A DNA stretch of 31,775 nt from JBOIBN01 sp050739575 (lineage in GTDB: Bacteria > Pseudomonadota > Gammaproteobacteria > JAKDMP01): assembly GCA_050739575.1 (NCBI GenBank), contig JBOIBN010000025.1, positions 1 to 31,775 of the forward strand, in the 5' to 3' direction. The position numbers and the translations under genes are program-made. How positions within the stretch are numbered: position 1 is the first letter of the stretch; the number at the start of each line of letters is the position of its first letter. Below the pieces are notes generated by a model. The model ran no database searches and was not told the DNA's origin. It saw only the letters and a program-made list of their open reading frames with translations. Shown in pieces: positions 25,212 to 31,775 of this stretch.

Positions 25212-25487
25212 TCATACAAACCATGCAATCATGGAAGAAACACCCGTCAACAACGCCGCAGCACCCGTCCACAAAGCAGCAATCCGGTTGAGACGTGCAG
25301 CGTGTGAGAACGCCTCCATGGTCGCGACGGCCACAACGCCGTCGGCGGTTTGCGCCTCCCCGGACCCGATGCCGCGTCTGATCGCAACCTGCACCCGGCT
25401 TGCGACATACCAGTAGCCGGCGGCCGCCAGACCGGAAAGTACGGCGAGCACGGAGATTCCAAAGTCGAGCCAATGCAGCCACCGCAT
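25212..25487 (-). CDS. Small membrane protein of unknown function
   Basis: The 91-aa protein has an N-terminal membrane helix (about residues 8–29, ISVLAVLSGLAAAGYWYVAS) and a C-terminal one (about 68–90, ALWTGAAALLTGVSSMIAWF). Between them is a soluble loop with GSGEAQTADG. I do not recognise the family. GGAGG at 25498–25502 supports the start. It lies 59 bp downstream of ychF on the same strand, so it may be transcribed with it; both genes sit between the two long repeats. Confidence 0.75.
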   Translation of the reverse strand: MRWLHWLDFGISVLAVLSGLAAAGYWYVASRVQVAIRRGIGSGEAQTADGVVAVATMEAFSHAARLNRIAALWTGAAALLTGVSSMIAWFV

Positions 25488-25546
25488 GTGTGATGTTCCT
25501 CCAAAACGATCCGGCAGATTTTAGTCGGGGACGACTGCCGCCCTCC

Positions 25547-26641
25547 TCAGACGTTGAATCTGAAGTGCATGACATCGCCTTCCTGCACGACATACTCCTT
25601 TCCTTCCAGCCGCCACTTCCCCGCCTCGCGGGCGCCGGCTTCACCGTTGTAGGCAATGAAGTCCTCGTAGGCGATGACTTCGGCGCGAATGAAACCCTTC
25701 TCGAAGTCGGTGTGGATGACGCCCGCGGCCTGCGGCGCGGTGGAACCCTTGCGCACGGTCCAGGCGCGCACTTCCTTCGGCCCGGCAGTGAAGTAGGTTT
25801 CCAGATCGAGCAGCTTGTAGGCGGCGCGGGCAACGCGATCGAGGCCGGGTTCTTCGAGCCCGAGATCGCGCAGGAATTCCTGCTTTTCCGCGTCGGCCAG
25901 TTCCGCGATCTCGGCCTCCATGCGCGCGGAGACGGCGACTACTTCCGCGCCTTCGGTCTGCGCATGTGCGCGTACCTTCGCGAGCAGCGGCGTTTCCCCG
26001 GCGAGCCCCGCTTCGTCCACGTTGGCGATGTAGAGCATGGGCTTGCGGGTGAGCAGGTTGAGATCGCGGATCAGTTCGGCCGCTTCGTCGTCGAGCCGTG
26101 CACCGCGCGCCGCGCGCCCGGCATCGAGTTCCGCCTTGACGATTTCGAGCGCGGCAAGCCTTGCCTTGCCCGTCTTGTCGCCGGACTTGGCGGTTTTTTC
26201 CGCACGCGACAGCGCGCGCTCGGCCGTGTCGAGATCGGCGAGCGCGAGTTCGGTCGCGATGGTTTCGATGTCGGCGAGCGGATCTACATGACCGGCGACG
26301 TGCGCAACGTCGTCGTCCTCGAAGCAGCGCACGACGTGCGCGATGGCCTGCGTTTCGCGGATGTGGGCGAGAAACTGATTGCCGAGCCCTTCGCCTTCGG
26401 CGGCGCCGGCGACGAGCCCGGCGATGTCCACGAACTCGACGGTGGTCGGCAGGATCTTCGCGGGCTTGACGATTTTTGCGAGCGCATCGAGTCGCGGATC
26501 GGGCACGGCGACAACACCGACGTTGGGATCAATGGTGCAGAAGGGATAGTTTTCCGCCGCGATGCCGGCCTGCGTCAGCGCATTAAACAGCGTGGACTTG
26601 CCGACGTTCGGTAATCCGACAATACCAATACGTAATGCCAT
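25547..26641 (-). CDS. ychF: Ribosome-binding ATPase YchF
   Basis: YchF is an Obg-family P-loop protein that prefers ATP and binds the 70S ribosome; it is involved in stress and translation control. The 364-aa sequence has G1 GLPNVGKST, the G3 region VEFVDIAGLVAGA, the changed G4 motif (NVDE in place of NKxD) that accounts for ATP preference, a coiled-coil arm (about 130–210), and a C-terminal TGS domain ending FRFNV. It usually lies next to pth, as here, although a 0.73-kb repeat region has come between them. Confidence 0.95.
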   Translation of the reverse strand: MALRIGIVGLPNVGKSTLFNALTQAGIAAENYPFCTIDPNVGVVAVPDPRLDALAKIVKPAKILPTTVEFVDIAGLVAGAAEGEGLGNQFLAHIRETQAIAHVVRCFEDDDVAHVAGHVDPLADIETIATELALADLDTAERALSRAEKTAKSGDKTGKARLAALEIVKAELDAGRAARGARLDDEAAELIRDLNLLTRKPMLYIANVDEAGLAGETPLLAKVRAHAQTEGAEVVAVSARMEAEIAELADAEKQEFLRDLGLEEPGLDRVARAAYKLLDLETYFTAGPKEVRAWTVRKGSTAPQAAGVIHTDFEKGFIRAEVIAYEDFIAYNGEAGAREAGKWRLEGKEYVVQEGDVMHFRFNV

Positions 26642-26751
26642 TTTTTAATTCTGCCTCTCTCGAAAGACGGACAAGTTATTCAACGCTAATGCCAACGTAT
26701 CATGCCGCTCGGCGGCATTTTCAAGCGCCGTACCCCTCCGATGAGCAGTGC

Positions 26752-27280
26752 TCTCCGGGCGCCGCTCGCCTCCGGCGGGGGCCCCTTTTCTTTGCTCGTC
26801 CGAAAGAAAAGGGACGAAAAGAAAAGACGCCGACGGGTGCGACTGATCCTGCGCTCCGCAGCTTTGGGTCCCGCGCCGGCCCACGCGGCTATCCTGCCGC
26901 GGCGGCCGGAGGCGGACGTCCTGTCCGCCTCCCTTTCGGGCGCAAGCCCAAAGCCGTCCGGTGCTCGGGCGCACCCAACGGGATTGATCAAAGACGCGCG
27001 CCGCGAATCGCGGCGCTTGGATCCGCCGGTCACGATGACCGGCTCCTGGAATGCGCCGTGGGGCGAGCCGAGCAGCGGAACGCGGTGCGGGGAAAAGGGC
27101 GGAGTGTTTGAGGCCGGAGCGATATATCGCGCAGGCCGAGTTGCCGCCCGGCCCGCGCCGCGTGAGCAGCGCAGGGCAGCCGGAGTGCACGGATGCACGA
27201 AGGCCGAGCCCGTCGGCGCAATGCTTTTGCCTACTTTTGGCGAAACAAAAGTAGGTCCCGCCGAAGGCGGCCAGCGCTCG
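26752..27280. repeat. Long GC-rich intergenic repeat, copy 2
   Basis: This is the second, longer copy of the repeat at 24743–25148. The two copies align along the whole length except for about 120 bp present only here (roughly 26880–27000), inserted at the GCGCCG/GCGGCG point. The terminal hairpin is CCTACTTTTG and CAAAAGTAGG around GCGAAA (27230–27255); compared with copy 1, the ninth base pair is T–A instead of C–G, so pairing is kept. The many open frames over it are not supported as genes. It occupies the gap between pth and ychF. Confidence 0.75.
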
Positions 27281-27371
27281 ATGTGCAGCGAACGTAAACG
27301 CTCTGAGCAGATGAGCAAAGAAAAGAGATCCCCGCCGGGAGGCGGCTTGCGTTTGGGAATGCACTGTTGTG

Positions 27372-27959
27372 CTATTCCTTTGTTTCTTCGCGATTGTGCA
27401 GCGTGCGTGTCGCGGCATCGAAATCACCCGCCACAAATTTCGGCATCTCGGCGAGCGCGGCGCCGAGTGCCGCGAGGATGGCTTCCTCATCCTCGCGCGA
27501 CGGCACGCCGAGCACGTAATCGATCACTCCCGCATCCTGCGGCGCGCGTCCGATGCCAAAACGCAGGCGCGCGAAGTCAGGGCCGATATGACCGATGATG
27601 TCGCGCAAGCCATTGTGCCCGCCGTGGCCGCCGCCGCGCTTGACGCGCACTGTGCCCGGCGGAAGATCGAGTTCGTCGTGCACGACGAGCACGTCTTCCG
27701 GCGTGTGCTTGAAGTAATCGAGCACTGCACGCACCGCGAGCCCGCTGCGGTTGACGAGCGTGTCCGGCTTGAGCAGCAACAGTTCCGCACCGCCGAGTTT
27801 CGCCCGCGCGGTCTTGCCATGGAAACGGTGCGTGTCGCGAAAGGCGACGCCGAGTTCCGCGGCCAGCGTATCTGCAAACCAGAAGCCGATGTTGTGGCGC
27901 GTGCGCAGATACTCGGCACCGGGATTGCCGACCCCGACGATGACGCGGATCGCTGCCAT
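27372..27959 (-). CDS. pth: Peptidyl-tRNA hydrolase
   Basis: Pth releases tRNA from prematurely dropped peptidyl-tRNAs. The 195-aa sequence has the catalytic region VGNPGAEYLRTRHNIGFWFAD (Asn12, His22; Asn10 and His20 in E. coli), VHDELDLPPGTVRVKRGGG with the conserved Asp, and GHNGLRDI. The length is normal. GAAGG lies about 10 nt upstream of ATG 27959. It follows rplY by 45 nt. Confidence 0.96.
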   Translation of the reverse strand: MAAIRVIVGVGNPGAEYLRTRHNIGFWFADTLAAELGVAFRDTHRFHGKTARAKLGGAELLLLKPDTLVNRSGLAVRAVLDYFKHTPEDVLVVHDELDLPPGTVRVKRGGGHGGHNGLRDIIGHIGPDFARLRFGIGRAPQDAGVIDYVLGVPSREDEEAILAALGAALAEMPKFVAGDFDAATRTLHNREETKE

Positions 27960-28004
27960 ATCGCGGTGCCTTCTCGCCGAAAGGAAAGAACGGAATCCGC
28001 GGCC

Positions 28005-28739
28005 TCAGCCCGCGGACTCGCCCTTTCCGCCTTTGCCGGTCTTTTCGCCCTTATCGCCCTTCTTCGCTTCCTGCCCGGGCTTGCCTTCGGCGGCTTCGGC
28101 CGATGCTTCGGCGCCCTCGGCAACCTCGGCGGCTACGACCTCTTCTTCCTCGGCCACGCGCGCGTGATGCACGGCCGCTACGGCGACATCGCGTTCGTGC
28201 GCGTCGTCGTGGGAGAGCGCGACGATTACCACGTCTTCGGGCAGCGGAATATCGGACAAATGCACGGCGTCGCCGATATCGAGCGCCGAAACATCGATTT
28301 CCAGATATTCCGGCAGATTCTTCGGCAGGCACTCGATTTCCACTTCCGCTACGTTGCGCGAAAACACGCCGCCGCCCTTGACGCCAGGCGCGACATCGGC
28401 GCCCTTGAAGCGCAGCGGAACTTCCATGCGAATTTTCTGTGCGGCGTCCACGCGCTGCATGTCCACGTGCAACACTTCCATCTTGAAGTGATGCATCTGC
28501 ACGTCCTTCAGGATCGCCTGGGTGTCCGTTTCGCCGATCTTCACCGTGAGCACCTGTGAAAGAAAGGCCTCGTTCTTCAGATTCTGCGCAAACTCTTTGT
28601 GATCGAGCGTGAGTGCCTGCGCGCCGCTCGAACCCCCGTACAGTATCGCCGGCACCTTGCCCGCACGGCGCAGGCGGCGGCTCGCACCTCGCCCCGCGTC
28701 CGTTCTGGGTTCCGCACTCAGCGTGAACTCGATGGCCAT
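28005..28739 (-). CDS. rplY: 50S ribosomal protein L25 / general stress protein Ctc
   Basis: The protein binds 5S rRNA in the large subunit. The N-terminal L25 domain (about 1–95) begins IEFTLSAEPRTDAGRGASRRLRRAGKVPAILYG. The C-terminal TL5/Ctc domain (about 100–190) follows, and then a long low-complexity tail rich in Glu/Ala, ending in a Gly/Lys stretch (GDKGEKTGKGGKG). At 244 aa it is longer than most Ctc-type L25 proteins because of this tail. TGGAGT lies 9 nt before the start. It sits between prs and pth, the usual place. Confidence 0.94.
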   Translation of the reverse strand: MAIEFTLSAEPRTDAGRGASRRLRRAGKVPAILYGGSSGAQALTLDHKEFAQNLKNEAFLSQVLTVKIGETDTQAILKDVQMHHFKMEVLHVDMQRVDAAQKIRMEVPLRFKGADVAPGVKGGGVFSRNVAEVEIECLPKNLPEYLEIDVSALDIGDAVHLSDIPLPEDVVIVALSHDDAHERDVAVAAVHHARVAEEEEVVAAEVAEGAEASAEAAEGKPGQEAKKGDKGEKTGKGGKGESAG

Positions 28740-28763
28740 GTCGTTTTTACTCCAGTCAATAAA

Positions 28764-28846
28764 GAGGCAATCGCCTCGTTCGAAATCCGGGCCGCGACCA
28801 GCCCGGACTTCACTTTAGGGAAACTCCGAATAAATCAGAGGTTCCC
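28764..28846 (-). promoter_or_regulatory. Structured leader upstream of rplY with three hairpins
   Basis: Between prs and rplY the minus strand contains three inverted repeats. They are GGGAACCTC/GAGTTTCCC (28838–28846 and 28818–28826, one mismatch), TCCGGGC/GCCCGGA (28801–28807 and 28786–28792, perfect), and GAGGC/GCCTC (28773–28777 and 28764–28768, perfect) followed by TTTATT. The last could act as a weak terminator or attenuator just before the rplY ribosome site. The stems are seen directly; regulation of rplY is inferred. Confidence 0.45.
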
Positions 28847-28852
28847 CAGAAA

Positions 28853-29821
28853 CTAATCCACGTAAAGCGAGGACACCGATTCTTCGTCGCTGATGCGGCG
28901 CAGGGTTTCCGCCATGATATCGGCAATCGAAAGCTGGCGTATCTTCGCGCAGGCCTCGGCGTCCTCGCGCAGCGCGATCGTGTCGGTCACCACCAGCTCA
29001 TCCAGCGCGGAATCCGTGATGCGCGCAACCGCACCGCCGGAGAGCAGCGGATGGGTGATGTAGGCGACCACCCGCAATGCCCCTTCGTCCTTGAGCGCCT
29101 GCGCGCCCTGGCAGAGTGTGCCCGCGGTGTCCACCATGTCGTCCACGATGACGCAGGTGCGCCCTTCGACGTCGCCGATGATGTTCATCACCTTCGACTC
29201 GTTGGGCTGCGGGCGGCGTTTGTCGATGATGGCGAGATCGGCATCGTCGAGGCGCTTGGCGAGCGCGCGGGCGCGGGCGACGCCGCCGACGTCCGGCGAT
29301 ACCACGATCATGTCCTGGTAGCTGCAACGCCACAGATCCGAGAGCAGGATCGGCGAGGCGTGCACGTTGTCGAACGGAATGTCGAAGAAGCCCTGGATCT
29401 GGTCGGCGTGTATGTCCACGGTAAGCACCCGATCTATTCCGGCGTGCGTAAGAAGATTTGCAACCAGCTTGGCCGAGATCGGCACGCGCAGCGAGCGCGG
29501 ACGCCGGTCTTGGCGAGAGTAGCCGAAGTACGGAACGACGGCGGTGATGCGCCCGGCCGAAGAGCGCTTCATCGCATCGGCGATCACCAGCAGCTCCATC
29601 AGGTTCTCGTTGGTCGGCGGGCAGGTCGGCTGCACCACGAAGACATCGCGGCCGCGCACGTTCTCGAAGATCTCGACCATCACCTCGCCGTCGCTGAAGC
29701 GTCCGACGTTGATCTTGCCGAGCGGCAGATCGAGATGGGCGGCGATATCCGTCGCCAACCGCGGGTTGGCATTGCCCGCGAACACCATCATGTTTCCCGG
29801 CTGAGACTTCGAATTGTTCAT
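28853..29821 (-). CDS. prs: Ribose-phosphate pyrophosphokinase
   Basis: Prs makes PRPP from ribose 5-phosphate and ATP for nucleotide, His and Trp synthesis. The 322-aa sequence shows the family features in order: VFAGNANPRLATDIA, GRFSDGEVMVEIFENVRG, PYFGYSRQDRR, VDIHADQIQGFFDIP, VVSPDVGGVARA with the following KRR, and the PRPP motif CVIVDDMVDTAGTL. It is preceded at 54 bp by tRNA-Gln on the same strand. AGGAAGG-type purines lie before ATG 29821. Confidence 0.96.
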   Translation of the reverse strand: MNNSKSQPGNMMVFAGNANPRLATDIAAHLDLPLGKINVGRFSDGEVMVEIFENVRGRDVFVVQPTCPPTNENLMELLVIADAMKRSSAGRITAVVPYFGYSRQDRRPRSLRVPISAKLVANLLTHAGIDRVLTVDIHADQIQGFFDIPFDNVHASPILLSDLWRCSYQDMIVVSPDVGGVARARALAKRLDDADLAIIDKRRPQPNESKVMNIIGDVEGRTCVIVDDMVDTAGTLCQGAQALKDEGALRVVAYITHPLLSGGAVARITDSALDELVVTDTIALREDAEACAKIRQLSIADIMAETLRRISDEESVSSLYVD

Positions 29822-29875
29822 CTGCCTGCCTTCCTCGTCATCGCGTCATCGGCACCGCACGCATGCCCGCTAAAT

Positions 29876-29949
29876 TGGCTGGGGCGCCAGGATTCGAACC
29901 TGGGATGCGGGGATCAAAACCCCGTGCCTTGCCGCTTGGCTACGCCCCA
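29876..29949 (-). tRNA. tRNA-Gln (TTG)
   Basis: The minus strand folds as a 74-nt tRNA including CCA. It has acceptor stem TGGGGCG/CGCCCCA, anticodon stem CGGGG/CCCCG with loop TTTTGAT (anticodon TTG), T stem CCAGG/CCTGG and discriminator G. The position between ispE and prs is the conserved gammaproteobacterial one. Its first 10 nt are also the last codons and stop of ispE. Confidence 0.96.
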
Positions 29950-30794
29950 ACGTCGAACCCTTCGGCCTCGATCTTGTCCGCAAGCGGCGAGCGGTTGCGC
30001 CCGCAGGCAACAATTGCACGCCACGGCGCCGACACCGCGGCCGCGAGCGCCGCCGCCTCGTCACGGCTCTCGCGCCAAGTGAAAACGCTGCTCCCGGTGC
30101 CGGTGAGACGTGCCGGACCGCGCTCGTGCAACCAATCCAGCACCCGGGCGATCTCCGGATAGCGCCGCCGCACCACCGGCTCGCAGTCGTTGCGCGCTTC
30201 ATCCAGAGAAAAGCAGCCTATTTTCGCGGGCTTGCTGCCGCGTGTCAATTCGGGTGCGGCAAAAATTTCCGCCGTGGAAACCGCTATGGCAGGATAAATT
30301 ACGACGTACCAGGGTTCGGGGAAGCGATCCGGTACCAGCACTTCGCCGATCCCGCTCGCCCAAGCCGCCGCGCCGCGCACGAAGACCGGCACGTCGGCAC
30401 CAAGTCCGAGCCCGAGCGCGGCCAGGCGATCGCTAGCGAACCCGAGCTTCCACAGTGCATTGATTGCGACCAGCGTGGTGGCGGCGTCGGAACTCGCACC
30501 GCCCAGCCCGCCACCGATGGGAATGTGCTTGTCCACGCGCACTTCGACGCCCAGGCGCCGGCCGCTCTCGCGTTCGAGCGTGCGGATCGCACGCACGATG
30601 AGATCCTGCTCGGGCGCGACACCGGACGTTGGATTGCGCAAACGCACGCTGCCGTCCGCACGGGGCGTAAACGCGAGACTGTCGCCGAAATCGAGAAACT
30701 GAAAAACCGTGGAGAGTTCGTGATAACCGTCCGGGCGGCGCCCGGTAACCAAGAGGAACAGATTGAGCTTGGCCGGCGCCGGCCAGCCGCTCAT
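29940..30794 (-). CDS. ispE: 4-diphosphocytidyl-2-C-methyl-D-erythritol kinase
   Basis: IspE is the GHMP-family kinase of the MEP pathway to isoprenoids. The 284-aa protein starts WPAPAKLNLFLLVTGRRPDGYH, has the ATP loop PIGGGLGGASSDAA (about residues 95–108) and the C-terminal LTGTGSSVF motif. The start (30794) overlaps the lolB stop as ATGA. The stop TAG (29940–29942) lies inside the acceptor stem of tRNA-Gln: the last codons (GTT GGG GCG TAG) share 10 nt with the tRNA 5' end. The gene body has normal length, so the overlap is not due to a truncation. Confidence 0.95.
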   Translation of the reverse strand: MSGWPAPAKLNLFLLVTGRRPDGYHELSTVFQFLDFGDSLAFTPRADGSVRLRNPTSGVAPEQDLIVRAIRTLERESGRRLGVEVRVDKHIPIGGGLGGASSDAATTLVAINALWKLGFASDRLAALGLGLGADVPVFVRGAAAWASGIGEVLVPDRFPEPWYVVIYPAIAVSTAEIFAAPELTRGSKPAKIGCFSLDEARNDCEPVVRRRYPEIARVLDWLHERGPARLTGTGSSVFTWRESRDEAAALAAAVSAPWRAIVACGRNRSPLADKIEAEGFDVGA

Positions 30795-31453
30795 GGGGTC
30801 GCGGGCAACTTCCACTGACTTACGATCAGCTTGATGTTGCCGCCCGGGCGGCTGGCCGCGAGGCGGATGGGAAGCAGCAGGCCCGCGGTCGGCGCATAGG
30901 CGTCGTAGCGCACGGTCCAGCCTTGTTGTTCGAGTTGCATGACGAGACCGTGTTCGTCGAGTTCGAGATGGTAGGGAGAAGTCGGGTCGGGCTGGCCCGT
31001 GACCCAGTAACGCAGGCTCGCGACCGGCACCGGCCAGCCGAGCGTTTGTTCGAGCGCCGTTTCCGGCGTGTTCGTCGTCCACTCGTTGCCCTTGGAGTCG
31101 CGGATACGCATTTCGCCCGGATCGCCCCATAGCCGGACCACGCCGAGTCCGAACGGCCCGGAGAAGCTGAGCGATATATTCGCTCCCTTTTCCTGCCAGG
31201 AAAGACTTGCCGAGCCGCCGTGATGAGCCGTGACCACGCCGATCCGTCCCTGCAACTGCCAATCGTTGAGTGCCTGCAAACGCGCGTGGCGGCTCTGCCA
31301 CGCGGCCTGGTTCCCGGGGCCTCCGGGGTAAAGCACGGTCGTACAACCGGCGGCAAGCGACAGCACAAAGATCGCGGTCAGGACACAGGCGCATCTGCTT
31401 GCCGCACCGGCCCGCGCGACCGCGGCGGGAATTCCGTCCGCAGCGCTCCCCAT
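30791..31453 (-). CDS. lolB: Outer-membrane lipoprotein LolB
   Basis: LolB receives lipoproteins from LolA and inserts them into the outer membrane. The signal peptide ends in the lipobox LAAGC (Cys37 from the chosen start). The mature part shows WQLQGRIGVVT, SLSWQEKGANISLSFSGPFGLG, and TLGWPVPVASLRYWVTGQPDP, the usual LolB signatures. Three in-frame starts exist: TTG 31462, GTG 31456 and ATG 31453; ATG is taken, but none has a good ribosome site. It lies just after the TPR gene and overlaps ispE by 4 nt. Confidence 0.9.
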   Translation of the reverse strand: MGSAADGIPAAVARAGAASRCACVLTAIFVLSLAAGCTTVLYPGGPGNQAAWQSRHARLQALNDWQLQGRIGVVTAHHGGSASLSWQEKGANISLSFSGPFGLGVVRLWGDPGEMRIRDSKGNEWTTNTPETALEQTLGWPVPVASLRYWVTGQPDPTSPYHLELDEHGLVMQLEQQGWTVRYDAYAPTAGLLLPIRLAASRPGGNIKLIVSQWKLPATP

Positions 31454-31458
31454 CACAT

Positions 31459-31775
31459 TCAAGGAGGCGTGCTGCGCGCCAGTTGTTGTTCGAGCTTGAG
31501 GAGCGTCGCGTCCTTCGGCGTCTTGGCAAGTGCATCGCTGAGCAACTTCGAAGCCGCGCTGGTGTCGCCGAGTGCAAGATAAACCTGAACGAGATGATCG
31601 GCGACGTCGGGATCACCGGTAAGCTCCCAGGCCCGGCGCAGATAGGGAACCGCCTTGGTGTTCTCGCCGAGCCGGTAAAGCACCCAGCCCATGCTGTCCA
31701 GGATCGCTCCGTTGTCCGGCGACATCGTGAGCGCCTTGACGATGTACCCGTAGGCCTCCCGGTAACGCGTGGTGT
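31459..31775 (-). CDS. Tetratricopeptide-repeat protein, C-terminal part (runs off the window)
   Basis: The visible 104 codons run from the right edge to TGA at 31459. They contain two to three TPR units, including YGYIVKALTMSPDNGAILDS, then MGWVLYRLGENTKAVPYLRR and VYLALGDTSAASKLLSDAL. A TPR protein directly upstream of lolB is the usual arrangement in Pseudomonas and relatives. Its role in the envelope is not established. The start is outside the window. Confidence 0.85.
   Translation of the reverse strand, partial: TTRYREAYGYIVKALTMSPDNGAILDSMGWVLYRLGENTKAVPYLRRAWELTGDPDVADHLVQVYLALGDTSAASKLLSDALAKTPKDATLLKLEQQLARSTPP

Noticed and set aside
26645..27598. Several 200–300-codon frames over repeat copy 2 (and shorter ones over copy 1)
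   Set aside because: They overlap on both strands, are not preserved as protein between the two copies because of indels, and have no ribosome sites; they are products of a GC-rich repeat.

Overview
The window is mostly a GC-rich proteobacterial chromosome, very probably from a gammaproteobacterium. The evidence is the block lolB–ispE–tRNA-Gln–prs–rplY–pth–ychF, which matches the conserved order known from Pseudomonas and relatives, together with ettA, a gcvR-like gene, a YadG/YadH-type exporter and glyA–nrdR–ribD–ribE. I cannot place it below class. Two kinds of sequence break the background: AT-richer, probably acquired patches (about 106–1495, 22500–22870 and 23800–24560), and several families of non-coding repeats.

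Region 1 (1–1680) looks like the remnant of an integron gene-cassette array read on the minus strand. An intact attC-like site lies at 995–1072. A second attC-like site (106–151) has lost its end to an IS3-type insertion sequence, of which only the first 105 bp is in the window. The two cassettes carry an 88-aa unknown protein with its own promoter, and a two-gene unit made of a zinc-ribbon membrane protein and a 97-aa basic protein. No integrase is visible. Next to the array is a decayed C-terminal fragment of a riboflavin synthase gene, about 4 kb from the intact copy.

Region 2 (1793–13718) is mostly housekeeping. It holds a large secreted Asp-box (BNR/sortilin-like) propeller protein, then on the minus strand glyA–nrdR–(repeat cluster)–ribD–ribE–GST. 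Divergent from glyA is the plus-strand series ettA, gcvR-like, bcp and a PIN-PhoH ATPase. ribD, ribE and the GST gene are separated by 1–4 nt and look co-translated.

Region 3 (13748–20377) starts with a palindromic MITE-like element whose end supplies the stop codon of a sulfotransferase gene. It continues with a secreted serine beta-lactamase-like hydrolase with a duplicated C-terminal domain, a lipoprotein alpha/beta hydrolase, an M61 peptidase with a PDZ domain, and a Phd/ParE-type toxin–antitoxin pair with a palindrome over its promoter.

Region 4 (20487–24677) has a two-gene ABC exporter, a small pentapeptide-like orphan, a second type of sulfotransferase, an AT-rich membrane gene that appears broken, and tRNA-Met.

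Region 5 (24743–31775) contains two direct copies of a long GC-rich non-coding repeat flanking a small membrane protein gene and ychF. The terminal hairpins of the two copies differ by a compensatory base-pair change. The conserved pth–rplY–prs–tRNA-Gln–ispE–lolB block follows, where the ispE stop codon lies inside the tRNA-Gln gene. A TPR protein gene runs off the right edge.
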